A DNA stretch of 64,000 nt. Origin: Closterium sp. NIES-65 (Eukaryota; Streptophyta; Zygnematophyceae; Desmidiales; Closteriaceae). The notes beneath the pieces were generated by a model, which was not told the origin of the DNA, did not search any database, and saw only the letters and a program-made list of their open reading frames with translations. Positions 1 to 24,030 of the stretch are shown one piece after another. The translations under genes were made by a program, and so were the position numbers. Every line of letters starts with the position of its first letter. Within the stretch, counting starts at the first letter, position 1. The stretch spans positions 496,001 through 560,000 of the forward strand of contig CANXME010002009.1 in NCBI GenBank assembly GCA_948144175.1, given 5' to 3'.

Positions 1-912
1 CGATCGTTTGCCCATTCTGACTCACACGGAGTAAGCCACGTCGGACTGAGTAAACTTCCGTCACAAGTGCAAAGCGGGACTTAGGGAACTGCGTAGAAGC
101 TCACTAACCCCGGTTAAGGGTGCTACCGATCAGGCACATGCGACCACGTACTGTATATCGGCCGTAGTTCCGCGCCAAAATTTTTGACACGCTGGCCAAA
201 TCACGGTGCTGCTTCGCACTGATAAGATTCGCCACATCACCAAATTGGAGACACCTCGACCCTCCATGCACATCCGCTGTACACACCAACCCAACCAGAA
301 CAGACCAGCCGATTGAATGCTACCCGATATGAATGGTTTAGCTCTATATATGGATGCATTCCAGCAGAGCGCATTTCTTGGAGTTGCAGACTACCTAAAG
401 AATATATCCCAACTGAATGTACATGTTCTGGATGTAACAAGGCTAAGTGAACAAAACCCATCATCTCATGCATCCATCCAGGGAAGGAAGTGTGAGTCAC
501 CAAGTTTCAACATGTGAAACCAAAAACCTGCCTTCAGTTTAGTCCTCTATGACCTTCAATTGCAGTATCGATACTGCAATGCCCATGCAAGGGTCGTTAC
601 TGGAACCTCAAAAGGATTTCAGGACTTTTTACCTTGAAATCACAGGCCCTAGTCCAGGGTAACAGTGGCTCGTGTGCTACGTATAAGCAACACCTGTGGG
701 CGGGTGCAGCAGCACCCAGAAGGCAGCATCGGCAAATAAGGAATGCAGCACGTGCGGTGGGCGTGTGGCATGTGTGGCATTTGTGGCATTTGTGGCGTGT
801 GTGTGGGTGGCAGTGTGGCGCGTGTGCAGTCCAGTCAAGGCAGCGCTGCTGTTCCAATGCAGGATCAGCCTGGCAGCACCATGTGCCGCCTCTGCTGTGG
901 GCAGCCATGCCA
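1..912. other. 3' flank of the kinase-CCCH gene, no gene seen
   Basis: No convincing coding sequence is visible on either strand. The leftmost 600 bases are of ordinary composition and show nothing I recognise. Positions about 760-815 hold a short imperfect repeat of the type TGTGGCATT on the + strand. The segment next to 913 lies directly downstream of the stop codon of the minus-strand kinase gene, so it probably includes its 3' UTR. I saw no clear polyadenylation signal. Confidence 0.5.
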
Positions 913-13669
<12,757 letters not shown>

Positions 13670-14608
13670 GATGGCAGTGCAGGCAGCACCGTCACGGGCT
13701 GACGGCGGAAACCCCGGACCGTCACGCGTCGATCCTGCTCATCTGGAAGTAGCAGCACCACCCATTGCTGTCCATTAACGTCCTTCTTAACGTCCACCAC
13801 GAAGCTCCGGTCCAGCCAGGCCACGAACGCAACGGCGGAAATTCGATGACTAACGCCTCACCTCAAGAGTTCCGTGTACAAGTACGGAGAGGACGGAAAG
13901 GGCCTGGGAACCAATGTACAGGAGGGCTAGATTCGAAGGACCTAGCCAGTGAATTTAACAATATAGTCGACATAAGAAGGGTTTCACGAGCTGCACACGT
14001 GACCTGAAGTGAGCTAGATTCAGAATCTTGGGCGCAAAAGGCTGAGACTGGGCCTACTAAAGCATCTAAGATGCAATGGACGGCTTCACTGCTGAAGGGT
14101 GGAAGGGATGAGCCTTGGAGTTGTCATGGCAGTCACATGGCTGTCCGTCGCCAGTCTCGGTGATATCATGCCCGCCGTCCAATCAATGACAGCGCACAGG
14201 CTCGCACCAAACCCTGCGACTGTTCCCAAATGAACACTGCAGCAGCCCCAACACGCTTTCCCCCTCAAAGGGTCGTTTCAGCTTTGTATTGAAAAACGAT
14301 GCAATCCAAAGTCAACCACAGTTCTACCTTATCTTAGCCAAGCAGCAGAAGTGTCAATGATTAGCTATAACTTACCCATTGACAGCAGACATTTGCCATA
14401 CAAAGAACGTGAATAATGAGCGTGCATAATCATCATTGATTCCCCACTTCATTATTTGAATGTTCACAAATATTTTGAATTTGTTTAGTATTTCTTATTG
14501 ACGTAATTGATACCTGCAATTACAATGAAAACCACTAATCAGCACCTTAAGATCAATGCTTACAGTAAAAAGTGTTTTTCATAACAAACATCACCAAATT
14601 TGGGTGTC
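13670..14608. other. 5' flank of kinase gene up to Copia A, no gene seen
   Basis: This stretch lies upstream of the kinase start codon at 13669. Its GC content falls from the coding level to an AT-rich segment (about 14340-14608). I see no ORF with recognisable similarity and no RNA gene. Promoter elements are probably here, but I cannot point to a specific one. ATATT at 14609-14613 is the left target-site duplication of Copia A. Confidence 0.5.
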
Positions 14609-14613
14609 ATATT

Positions 14614-15022
14614 TGTTACGAATAGTAATACTTGAATATTACTGAGCACTCCTCACCGCAGCAAAGAGAAGCACGCAGTATCGCGAATGAACGCGAAGCG
14701 TCAGACGGTTGGAACGCATCTGAACCGTCGGAGCAGACAGCTGCAGGCAGGATGGTTTCGGCGGGAACAGTTTCGTAACTGTTCGCGCCGCACAGTTGGG
14801 GATGTATTTGAATAAGGGAATGTACCCCTTAGAGTACATGGCTAGTCTAGGTCTTTTCGTATTCCCCTGTACTCTTATATAAACTCGATGTATGCATGTC
14901 TTAATCATCTCAAGCATTTACATTCACCGTGCTGTTGAGGTCAAGGGCCCATCAACACCATTTCTCTGCGTGCGAACCTTCCTGAGTAGATCCTAGGCCA
15001 CGATCAACTTCTGATCGCAGCA
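14614..15022 (+). repeat. 5' LTR of Copia A
   Basis: It begins TGTTACGAATAG and ends GATCGCAGCA, immediately followed by the primer binding site. The body includes a TATATAAAC-like segment near 14877, followed by the sequence around TGTATGCATG, which may be the promoter and transcription start; this is inferred. Confidence 0.95.
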
Positions 15023-15036
15023 TGGTATGAGAGCGA
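15023..15036 (+). other. Primer binding site of Copia A
   Basis: TGGTATGAGAGC abuts the LTR end. It matches, with one mismatch, the TGGTATCAGAGC complement of the 3' end of plant initiator tRNA-Met, the usual primer of plant Copia elements. Confidence 0.85.
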
Positions 15037-15115
15037 CTCAGGAATCCTTCGCACTGCCATCTCCGAAGTCTGCGACATTCAGAAAGTGGCGTTCGGCACA
15101 CGATCACGTGTAAGA

Positions 15116-16456
15116 ATGGCCGGAGGATCTGGAGGTCAGACAAATCTGACGGCTGAAGCGCAGCCCAACCCGGCTGCGACAAACGAGGAAACGACAACGA
15201 TTCCCTCTGCCGTTCTCGCACAACTGCTTCAGCGACTCACGAGCCTAGAGCAAGGGCTCCAGACATTGCGGATTGGCGATGCGGGAACTTCTTCCCAACC
15301 CACTCAACCGGCTCCAAACGGCCAAAACTCCGCCCCGCAAGGCTTCTCCCTAGATACGAACGGCTCAACCCCCAAGACTCCCTGTCCCAGCGATGAAGCA
15401 ATTTTCTCCGCGCAATCAAGGTTTTTGAGCATATAAAAAATAAAGACAAGTGTGTGCTTTGACGGCAGAGACTTTTACACCTGGAGCTTCGAGCTGGAGC
15501 TGCTGCTGCAAAACGCGCAGATTTATCATTATTTCGACGGGAGCTACTCGGGACCTGCTGAGGACACCGACGACGCAAGGACTCGCTATTATAACGAGTC
15601 CCTGATGGCGTACGGGATTCTCCTGCGTAACATGTCGCCGGCGGAGCAGCTGAACATCCGTTCATACAAGACATCGACTGCCCCAGCCCTCGACGCTTGG
15701 CGCCACCTGAACGGCGTGTATCAGCCCAAGGACTCCGTCTCCTCGAGCCGACTACTCCAGCAACTGCTGGAAACTAAGATTACCTCAGCGGAGAAGGTCA
15801 ACAGCTACATCAACCGCTGTCGGAGCCTTCGCGATCAAATCGTGAAGTTGGGAAGCTCGATTTCCGAGGAAATCTTCGTGAACATTGTGCTTCAAGGGCT
15901 TGGCCCAGAGTGGCGGCCCTGCAAGGCGCTCCTCCGACAGCAGGGGGTCATCTCGGAGGCCGCCCTTTGCGCCGCCCTTCTCGTCGAACAACGGGATATG
16001 GATCAGCACCGGCCAGCGCCACGACGAGAACGCGAATGGCTCGCCTTCTATGTCGACAACAACGAAGAGCGACGACCGCGGCGCCTCCATTGCAAAATCT
16101 GCAGAAACTTCGGGCATTTGGCGGATCGATGTAAGTTCCGATCTCCCCCTCGCCAGACCAATCCGAGCAACTGGTCCGGCCGACAAGACGCACGAGGCGA
16201 CGTGCGTCCAGCCCAAGGGTATCAACCCCCACCCACGCGCAATCTGAACTCAACCGTTCAGCATCAGCAGCAGCAGCCATCAACTGCCCCTACGCGCAAC
16301 GCCATGAGCAACATGGCCATGACAGGCGAGTCACGTCGTCGCCGTGCTCGCTCACCCTCACCTGAGCCAGCACCGCACCCCATCGGCGCGTTCACCAACA
16401 ACAACCCGTTCAACCCGCGCCGCGACTACAACGACGACGACGACCAGGACTGGAAC
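15116..16456 (+). pseudogene. Copia A gag (capsid and zinc knuckle), frameshifted
   Basis: The first part begins at ATG 15116 (MAGGSGG) and reaches a stop near 15434. The main part continues in another frame from about 15452 with FDGRDFYTW, the usual Copia gag N-terminal motif, so a frameshift has broken the gene at the A-rich stretch 15433-15450. A CCHC zinc knuckle, CKICRNFGHLADRC, lies near 16096-16135 and is followed by a basic, proline-rich tail. The frame is cut at 16456 by Copia B and resumes at 24031 as LPVPLLESPP. Confidence 0.9.
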
Positions 16457-16587
16457 TGTCAGAACATTATAGCTTATGCTTTTGTGCAAGCTGTAGTGGG
16501 GTAGCCCATGCGGGGTACAACCCAATTAGGGTTAGTACTTGTACCCAACTCTTTCATAGTGTATTCATTCTCGTTCTAGTTTTCTCA
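16457..16587 (+). repeat. 5' LTR of Copia B
   Basis: 131 bp, TGTCAGAAC...TTTTCTCA. The primer site TGGTATCGAGCAGG follows directly at 16588 (initiator tRNA-Met type with one base missing). Confidence 0.94.
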
Positions 16588-17645
16588 TGGTATCGAGCAG
16601 GTTCCCTCGTGGGAACTGTTCCTAGGGCCCACCAATTCGATTTTTTTTTTCCTGCCCGGAGCGCGCTCAGTTCCTGCCCGAGTCGCGCTCCCCTCTCTTG
16701 ACCCTCTCGCGCCGCCTTATCGGCCCCGTCGCGTCGCACTGGAGGCCCCGTCGCGTCGCCCTCGCGGCCTCATCCCGTCGAGCCGCCCTAGCGGCTGCGT
16801 CCCGCCACCCTAGCGGCCCCGATCCGCCGCCCTAGCGGCCGCGTCGCCTACTCCTGCGGCCCCGGCGCCGCCCTTCCCGGCCCCGACCTGCCGCCCTAGC
16901 GACCCCGTCGCCTACCCCGCGGCCCCGGCGCTGCCCTTCCCGGGCCCAGACGACGCCCTTCCCGACCCAGCCCTGCCTCTGCTGGCCCCGTCGCCTAGCC
17001 CTGCGGCCCCGGCGCCGCCCTTCCCGGCCCCGATCCGCCGCTCTGCGGCCCCGTCGCCTACCCCGCGGCCCTGGCGCCGCCTTTTCTCGGCCCCGACGCC
17101 GCCCTTCCCGACCCGGCCCAGCCTCTGCTGGCCCCGTCGCCTACCTTGCGGTCCCGGCGCCGCCCTTTCCCGGCCCCGACGCCGCCCTTCCCGACCCGGC
17201 CCCGCCGTCGCCTACCTCTGCGGCCCCGACGCCGCCCTTCTCGGCCCCGGCACTGCCCTTCCCGGCCCCGGCCCCTCCTTCACGCGGCACCGCCGAGCTA
17301 TTGTCGAGCCGCCAGCGCCACCCGAGCAGCCCGAGCAGCCGCGCCACCTGAGCCGCCCGAGCCGCCGTACCGCCCGAGCCGCCGAGTCGCCCGAGCCGCC
17401 GAACCGCCGAGCCGCCCGAGCCGCTCGAGCCGCCCGAGCCGCCGAGTCGCCGGGCCGCAGTTACCGCCGAGCCGCCCGAGCCGCCCGAGCCGCCCGAGCC
17501 GCCCGAGCCGCCGAGTCGCCGAGCCGCCGAGCTGCAGTTCCTGCCGAGCCGCCAAGCCGCCCGAGCCGCCCTGTGCGGTAAGAGCAGAGCCTCTGTCACT
17601 GCACTGCCCTTACCCCACTGTTCGCGCTACTAGTCTACTACTGTC
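16588..17645 (+). repeat. GC-rich repetitive leader of Copia B
   Basis: About 1 kb of very GC-rich sequence separates the LTR from the gag ATG. Up to about 17280 it consists of imperfect repeats of words like GGCCCCGGCGCCGCCCTTCC and GTCGCCTACC. From about 17290 to 17570 it changes to GCCGCCCGAGCC repeats. No conserved protein is visible in any frame. The related element at 42079-43624 has similar GGCCCCGTCGCCGCCC repeats at the same place behind its primer site, so this is a family trait. Confidence 0.8.
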
Positions 17646-18742
17646 ATGGCTACCCCTAGTGTCCTCACTTTTGACGCTGAGGGTCGGGCCATTGACTTTG
17701 ACGTCTGGGTAGATGACCTACAGCTTTTCCAACAGTGCGATCGAGCAGACGGTCTCTCCCTCTTTGACCTCACCTCTGGTGCCTCTCCTACCCCTGCTGC
17801 TGATGCTGACGCCACCGTTCACTCACAGTGGGCCACACGCGATGCTGCTGCACGTCTTGCTGTGCGTCGCCACCTGCCTACATCTGAGCGTGTGCACTTT
17901 AGCCAGTACAAGAGTGCTCAGACTCTGTACGACAGTGTAGTTGCACGCTACTCCTCCCCTGCCACTACTGCACTGAGCCGCCTCATGCTACCGTACCTCT
18001 TCCCTGACCTTGCTGCCTTTCCCACCGTGGCTGACCTCATTACGCACCTCCGCACTAGTGACACCCGCTACCGCGCTGCGCTTCCTGCTGAGTTCTGCGC
18101 CAAGAACCCCCCCCCCCCATGTACATCACTCTCTACTACATCGTCACCCGCCTCCCTGACTCCCTTCGCGTAGTCAGGGACCACTTCCCCTCGGTTTGCC
18201 CCACCACTCTCACCGTTGACCTCCTCGAGAAGGCCCTCCTAGCAGCGGAGAAGAGCATAGTCGCTGTAGGAGCCTCTCGTGGTGACCCTCGCACCCCCAT
18301 CTTTGAGGGGTGTTCCCCCTCCCCCCTTTTGCCCTCTGTTGCCTCTGCTTCTGCGGCCGACCTTGTTGGGCTTGAGTCGGTCGGTGCGGCGTCTACCCCT
18401 AGCGGGAAACGCCGCCCTGGCAAGGGCAAAGGGGGCAGGGGAGCTGGAGGAGCTAGCGGGGGCGGTGGAGGAGGCGGTGGAGGCGGTGGAGGGGGTGGGG
18501 GTGGCGGTGGGGGTGGTGGCGGGGGTGGAGGTGTCGGTGGCGGCAGTGGAGGCGGAGGCGGCGGCGGCGGTGGCGGTGGGAGCGGAGGTGGCGGAGGTGG
18601 CGGCGGTGGAGGCGGCGGTGGCGGTGGAGGTGGAGCTGGTCGGGGTGGCGCTGCGCAGAGGGTTTGCTCCGGTGGTGGTCAGCGCCAGCAGCAGCAGCAG
18701 CAGCGCACTCGTGACATCCCCCCCCCCTCAGCAGCTCCGTGA
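17646..18742 (+). pseudogene. Copia B gag, frameshifted at two poly-C runs
   Basis: Starts at ATG 17646 (MATPSVLTFDAEGRAIDFDVW, Copia gag N-terminal type). A run of 12 C at 18107-18118 shifts the frame into the segment beginning at about 18119 (YYIVTRLPDSLR). A polyglycine tract about 55-60 residues long, encoded by GGTGGCGG-type repeats, spans about 18430-18650. A second C run (10 C, 18718-18727) shifts the frame again. Homopolymer slippage is the simplest explanation, so sequencing or assembly error at these runs should be considered. Confidence 0.85.
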
Positions 18743-19653
18743 GTGGTACGCTGCACGCCAGCGGGGTGGGGGTACTGGTCCGTGCACCTACGTCCTACGC
18801 ACCGGCGACCGCGCAGGTGAGCAGTGCGGGGGTGCGCACTCCACCCAACGCTGCTTTGGCCGCCTGACGGACGCTTGGCGTCACTAGTTCCCGGAGGCCA
18901 CTGAGATCGCCCGCTGGGGCGAGCTTTCTAGGGCGGGAGTAGATGTCTTTGACTTTGACTTTGATGCTATTCTTGCTGCCATGTATGCTGTGACTATTAG
19001 TGATGAGGGTGAATGTTACCGGTGTTTTCCGCCCGACCCGGCCATTGAGACTGCTGCTCTAGGTACTGGTGAGGCTGCTGCTCTAGGTGCTAGCGAGGCT
19101 GCTGCTCTAGGTGCTCGGGCGTTTGCTCCCTCTGGTGCTGGTGAGTCTGCTCTCTCAGGTACTACGTCGGCTTCGGCCTCCCACACCTTCACCCTTGACT
19201 CGGGGGCTTCTCGCTCCTTCTTTCGAGACCGCACCACACTCACGCCGCTTGGCCGGCCAGTTGCAGTCTCTCTGGCAGACCCCTCTGGGGGTCCTGTCCT
19301 TGCTCACTACTCCACTGTCCTCCCGTGTCCGGCGGCCCCCTCTGGCACCCTGTCTGGTCTTTACCTCCCCTCGTTCTCTACGAACTTGGTGAGTGGTGCT
19401 GATATACAAGATGCCGGGGTTCACAAGTTCACTCCTGCGAGTCAGCGGGTGACCCACTGCACGGACGCTCGGACAGGCCGACACCTGGCCACGTTTACAC
19501 GTCGGCCGGGGTCGAGCCTGTACACACTGACCACTGCGTCTCCTCTAGTCACTGCGTCTGGTCAGCTAGCTGCGTCGGGTCAGGTGTTTGCTGCAGCGTC
19601 CAGGTCTGGTCCTGAGTCTGCCCCTTGCTCGTGTCGCCTCCTGTCTCACGAGA
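18728..19653 (+). pseudogene. Copia B zinc knuckle/protease segment
   Basis: After the second C run the frame reads QQLREWYAARQRGG and continues to a stop at 18886 (...DAWRH). It then continues through FPEATEIARWGE to the retroviral-type aspartic protease motif LDSGASRSFF near 19198. The segment ends at the insertion point of the solo LTR (CGAGA, 19649-19653). An Ala/Leu/Gly repeat (AALGASEAAALGA type) precedes the protease. Confidence 0.85.
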
Positions 19654-19793
19654 TGTGAAGAAACGAGAATGTGAAAGTTTAGAAGAAAGAAGAGGATTGC
19701 ACTAGCAAGAATGAGGATACAAATAGTAAACCCTAGAAGGGTTGTACTCGCTATAGAGCACCCCACTACAGGCTAGAGCATAATATTCTGACA
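19654..19793 (-). mobile_element. Solo LTR of the element C family, inserted in Copia B
   Basis: This 140-bp sequence is bounded by perfect CGAGA duplications (19649-19653 and 19794-19798). On the minus strand it runs TGTCAGAAT...TTCACA and resembles the 130-bp LTRs at 42079-42208 and 43495-43624, including the shared block GGTTGTACTCGCTATAGAGC. Removing it with one TSD copy restores the Copia GAG-pre-integrase reading HETLLWHHRLGHP. It is therefore a third-level nested insertion reduced to one LTR. Confidence 0.92.
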
Positions 19794-19798
19794 CGAGA

Positions 19799-20700
19799 CT
19801 CTCCTCTGGCACCACCGCCTTGGTCACCCCTCCCTGCTTCGTCTCCGAGGCATGGCCTCCCGTGTCCTTGTCTCTGGTCTTCCCCGGTCCCTCCCTCCCC
19901 TTCCTCCTGGGCCTGGCCCGACCTGCGTCCGTTGTGTCGAGGGGCGGCAGCGGGGTGCCCCTCACTCCTCCCAGTTTCCTCCGACAGAGGCCCCGCTGCA
20001 GACGCTTCACATGGACGTGTGGGGCCCGGCCCGCGTCCGTGGACAGGGTCACGAGCGCTACTTCCTGCTGGTGGTTGACGACTACTCGCGTTACACCACG
20101 GTCTTCCCCTTGCGCAGCAAGGGTGATGTCACTGCGGTGTTGATCAACTGGATCCGCGCAGCTCGTCTCTAGCTCAGGCAGAGCTTCGGCTCGGACTTTC
20201 CTGTTCTCCGTCTGCACTCTGACAGAGGCGGAGAGTTCTCTTCTGGCCTTCTGCAAGCCTACTGTCGTGCACGAGGCATCCGCCAGACCTTCACGCTTCC
20301 AGACTCTCCACAGCAAAATGGGATTGCTGAGCGCCGCATTGGCATGGTCATGGATGTCGCTCGTACGTCCATGATGCATGCGGCTGCCCCCCATTTTCTG
20401 TGGCCGTTTGCGGTTCGTTATGTGGCACATCAGATCAACCTTCACCCCAGGGTCTCCATGCCGGAGACCTAACCAGCTTTGCTGTGGACGGGGAAGGTTG
20501 GCGATGCGTCTGCGTTCCGTGTCTGGGCATCTCGGCCGTTTGTTCGCGACTTGTCTGCGGACAAGCTGTCCCCTCGTGCTGCTCCTTGCGTCTTCCTTGG
20601 CTCCCCCCCTGACGCGCCAGGGTGGCAGTTCTACTACCCCACCTCTCGCCGTGTTCTGTCCTCCCAGGACGTCAGGTTTGACAAGTCGGTCCCCCTACTA
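19799..20700 (+). pseudogene. Copia B integrase
   Basis: The zinc-binding N-terminus HHRLGHP...CVRC is followed by the catalytic core: first Asp in HMDVWGPAR (near 20009), second in LHSDRGGEF (near 20217), Glu in QNGIAERRIG (near 20317). The frame is broken by a stop at 20170 and another near 20470 (SMPET stop). The core continues as the conserved WTGKVGDASAFRVWA segment. Confidence 0.88.
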
Positions 20701-20859
20701 CCGCCTCTTCCCCTACCGCACTCCGTCCCTCCCCCCACCACCCCTCTTCCTTGTGCCAGGTCCCCCCCTGGTAGACCCCCTCCCCCCTCAGGGTCCTGCC
20801 CCTTCAGGTGTGTCCCAGGTAGACGCAGTCGAGCCTGTCGAGGTTACTGGTGACTGTGG

Positions 20860-21430
20860 TGCTGCTGAGGGTGCTGACTCTGGGGGTGCTGAGCGTGTGG
20901 GTTCTACGCCTGGGGGTGCTGAGCCTGAGGGTGCTACTACTAGGGGTGCTGAGCCTGGGGGTGCTACCACTGGGGGTGCTACGCCTGGGGGTGCTGAGCC
21001 TGGGGGTGCGGAGCCTGAGGGAGCTGGGCCTGCTCGTGTGGCGTCTAGCGGTGCTGAGCCTGGAGGTTCTCCGGGTGCTTCGTCTCGGAGGGAGCCAGTC
21101 TCTCCACAGGAGCTGCGCGAGTGGTTTGCCCGGCGCTGGAGGCGTGCTGCTGCAGCTGGAGGTTCTTCGGCTGCTGAGGGTGCTGCTCCCGCGGGTCCCG
21201 GAGGTGCTCATACTGGGAGTACTGGAGCTGCTGGGCCTACGGGTACGACTGGAGCTGGAGCTGCTGAGGGTGTTGGCGCTGAGGCTACTGCTGTCGGTCC
21301 TGGAGGCGGTCCTGATGGGGGTGCTACTGGTGCTACTGGTGCTGCAGGAGGTACTGGAGCTGGAGGTGCTGCTGACCCTGGTGCTACCGCTGGGGGTACT
21401 GGTGCTGTCCCTGCTGTGTCTGGAGTCGCC
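20860..21430 (+). repeat. Gly/Ala/Glu-rich repeat linker in Copia B pol
   Basis: Imperfect 15- to 24-bp repeats of GGGGGTGCTGAGCCT encode GGAEPGGA-like units, followed by GATGAT-rich sequence, between integrase and RT. The segment is in frame with the pol ORF 20378-22171. Such variable spacers are common in Copia polyproteins and probably accommodate proteolytic processing; that role is inferred. Confidence 0.8.
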
Positions 21431-23680
21431 ACGCGGCCTCGGCCGTACTTCGTTCCTCTCCTTCAGCAGGTTCTTGGTCTCCCGCCTTCTACTGGTCCTT
21501 CTCCTCCCTTAGAGTGTCCACAGCCTGTCCCGTCCCAGTTACAGCCGGCCTCCCCACTGCCTGCTCCTTCTCCCTACACTGGTCCTACTGGAGGTCTTGC
21601 TGAGCGTCGTGAGCCTGCATCTCGCCCTGCGTCGCCTGTCCGTCCTGCTCGCACTAGTGGTCGTGGTTCGCGTCAGCGTCCTCCTCCTGTCCCTGGCACG
21701 CACCGGATGTCTACACGTCCGTCCACTACTCCTCTGTGTGCCCCTTTGCCTTCTCCTCCTAAGTCCTCTCTTCTTGCTCTTGCGGACCCGGAGTCGGACT
21801 CTCTTCGTGCTGCCAGTCCTACTGTCACGCGTCTCTTTGCTACAGTCGTCACTGTCCCTTCCTTTGAGTCCACTGCTGCGTCTGCCCTAGTTGCTGAGCT
21901 TGTCGACTTTGCTGCTCACTGTCGTCTAGACTACGCTGCTAGTCTTGTCGCTGAGTCTGAGTCTGTATGTCCTCCGTCCGTCAGGGGTGAGTGTGCCCTT
22001 GGCACGGACGTCCTTGAGGACAAGCAGGAGGAGTTCCAGTGTTTGGCTGCTGCTTCACCTCATCTCGTTTCCGTACTGCTTACCCCTGAGGGAGACCCGG
22101 ATGCACTTGACATCCCGACTCCGCGCTCTTACGCGGAGGCGATAGAGGGTCCCTACTCCTCTCAGTGGTAGGCAGCTATGGACGCAGAGATGGCTTCCTG
22201 GAAGTCCACAGGCACCTACGTTGACGAGGTTCCCCTGCCTGGGGCGAACATCGTTAGTGGCATGTGGATTTTCAGGGTGAAGCGGTCGCCGGGTTCTCCG
22301 CCTATCTTCAAGGCGCGTTACGTGGCTCGTGGCTTCAGTCAGCGGCAGGGAGTTGACTACTTTCAAACCTTCTCTCCCACCCCGAAGATGACCACTCTTC
22401 AAGTACTGCTGCACATAGCTGCTCACCGTGACTACGAGCTTCACTCTCTTGACTTCAGCACAGCTTTCCTGCAGGGTAGCTTGCACGAGGAGATTTGGCT
22501 ACGCCGCCCACCAGGCTTCACTGGGACTTTTCCTCCTGGCACCCAGTGGAGCCTCCGGCGGCCAGTCTACGGTCTCCGCCAGGCACCGCGTGAGTGGCAC
22601 GACACACTGAGGACTACACTTGCGGCTCTTGGGTTTGCTCCCTCTACTGCCGACCTGTCGCTGTTTCTACGCGCCGACACTTCTTTGCCGCCGCTCTACA
22701 TCCTCGTGTACATCAACGACTTGGTCTTTGCCACAGCTGACACTGCTGGACTCGCCCACGTGAAGTTCGAGCTGCAGAAGAGACACACGTGCACTGACCT
22801 GGGTGAACTGCGCAGCTACCTTGGCTTGCACATCACCCGGGACAGAGCACGCCGCACCATTACCCTGACTCAGTCACACATGGTGCAGCAGGTCCTTCAG
22901 CGCTTCGGCTTCACGTACTCCTCGCCTCAGGCCACTCCTCTGCCTACTCGCCACTCGCTCTCAGCTCTGCCTTCGGATGAGTCCGTAGAGTCGAGTGGCC
23001 CGTATCCAGAGCATGTTGGCTGCTTCATGTACCTGATGACCTGCATACGACCTGACCTTGCATACCCTCTTATTATTCTTGCACGCTATGTTGCTCCTGG
23101 GAGACACAGACCGGAGCACATGGCTGCAGTGAAGAGGGTGTTGCGCTACTTGTGCAGTACGTCGGGCATGGGGCTAGTGCTTGGAGGGCAGAGTCCAGTG
23201 GTCCTCACTGGGCACGCAGACGCTTCTTGGGCTGACGACCAGGCTACGCAGCGGTCGTCACAGGGTTACACCTTCAGCCTTGGTTCCGGCTATGTTTCAT
23301 GGCGGGCTACTCGCTCGTCTTCTGATCTCGGCTCTAGTTGTGAGGCTGAGATCTACGCCGGGGACATGGCTGCACAGGAGCTTCGCTGGCTCACCTACCT
23401 ACTGACTGACCTCGGAGAGCCGCCTCGTTCTCCTCCAGTGTTGTACGTAGACAACAAGGCCATGCTGGCCTTGTGTCGAGAGCAGAGACTGGACCACATT
23501 GCTCTCCGCTGCTTTCTTGCTCGTGAGGTGCAGCAGCGTGGTCAGCTGCGTCTTGCGTACGTGGCCTCTGAGGCCAACACTGCTGATATCTTCACCAAGG
23601 CGCTTGCGCCTTGTGATCATCAGCGCTTCTGTACTCAGCTGGGTCTTGTGCCTGCCTTGCCTCACTTGCTCACCTCTTGA
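21431..23680 (+). pseudogene. Copia B reverse transcriptase-RNase H
   Basis: After a stop at 22169 (SSQW stop AAM, one base from CAG), the RT reads from MDAEMASWKSTGTY. Hallmarks include FKARYVARGFSQ, YGLRQAPREWHD, and the active site LVYINDLVFA, where Copia elements have YVDD; the first Asp is Asn here (near 22709). RNase H follows, with HADASWADD, SSCEAEIYA, VDNKAML and ADIFTKAL, and a natural stop at 23678. The mutated YVDD box and upstream stops mean it cannot encode an active polyprotein. Confidence 0.93.
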
Positions 23681-23894
23681 CCTTGCTTGTACTGTTACAT
23701 ATATATATACACTTGCTCTTGCTTGTCTAGCCTTTTATATATATATGTACTCCTGCATGTGAATTGGCCTTGTGGCCTTGACCTTGTGCTCGGAATGTGT
23801 GGTGACTTTGTGATCCACCCTGAGCTTGCTTTGCTTTGCTTTGCTTGACTGGTCTTGTGACCCCTTGTACTCCCCCACTTTGCCTATGAGGGTG

Positions 23895-24025
23895 TGTCAG
23901 AACATTATAGCTTATGCTTTTGTGCAGGCTGTAGTGGGGTAGCCCATATGGGGTACAACCCAATTAGGGTTAGTACTTGTACCCAACTCTTTCATAGTGT
24001 ATTCATTCTCGTTCTAGTTTTCTCA
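23895..24025 (+). repeat. 3' LTR of Copia B with upstream polypurine tract
   Basis: 131 bp, matching the 5' LTR except for about three bases. The preceding TATGAGGGTG (23885-23894) is the likely polypurine tract; the same CCCACTTTG...TATG-GGGTG ending precedes the 3' LTR of element C, which supports the family link. Confidence 0.93.
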
Positions 24026-24030
24026 GGAAC

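Larger units (their letters stand above)
16457..24025 (+). mobile_element. Ty1/Copia-type LTR retrotransposon B, nested in Copia A
   Basis: Two 131-bp LTRs (16457-16587 and 23895-24025) differ at about three positions and are flanked by GGAAC on both sides (16452-16456 and 24026-24030), in the middle of Copia A gag-pol. The order is GC-rich leader, gag, protease, integrase, long Gly/Ala/Pro linker, RT, RNase H. The very short LTRs and long GC-rich leader set it apart from A. It is younger than A but already broken by two poly-C frameshifts, stop codons, a mutated RT active site and a solo-LTR insertion. Confidence 0.96.

Noticed and set aside
17141..17712. Possible coding leader in Copia B (PSRPSRPSR-type frames)
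   Set aside because: Open in opposite strands because of GCCGCCCGAGCC repeats; the gag motif begins only at 17646.
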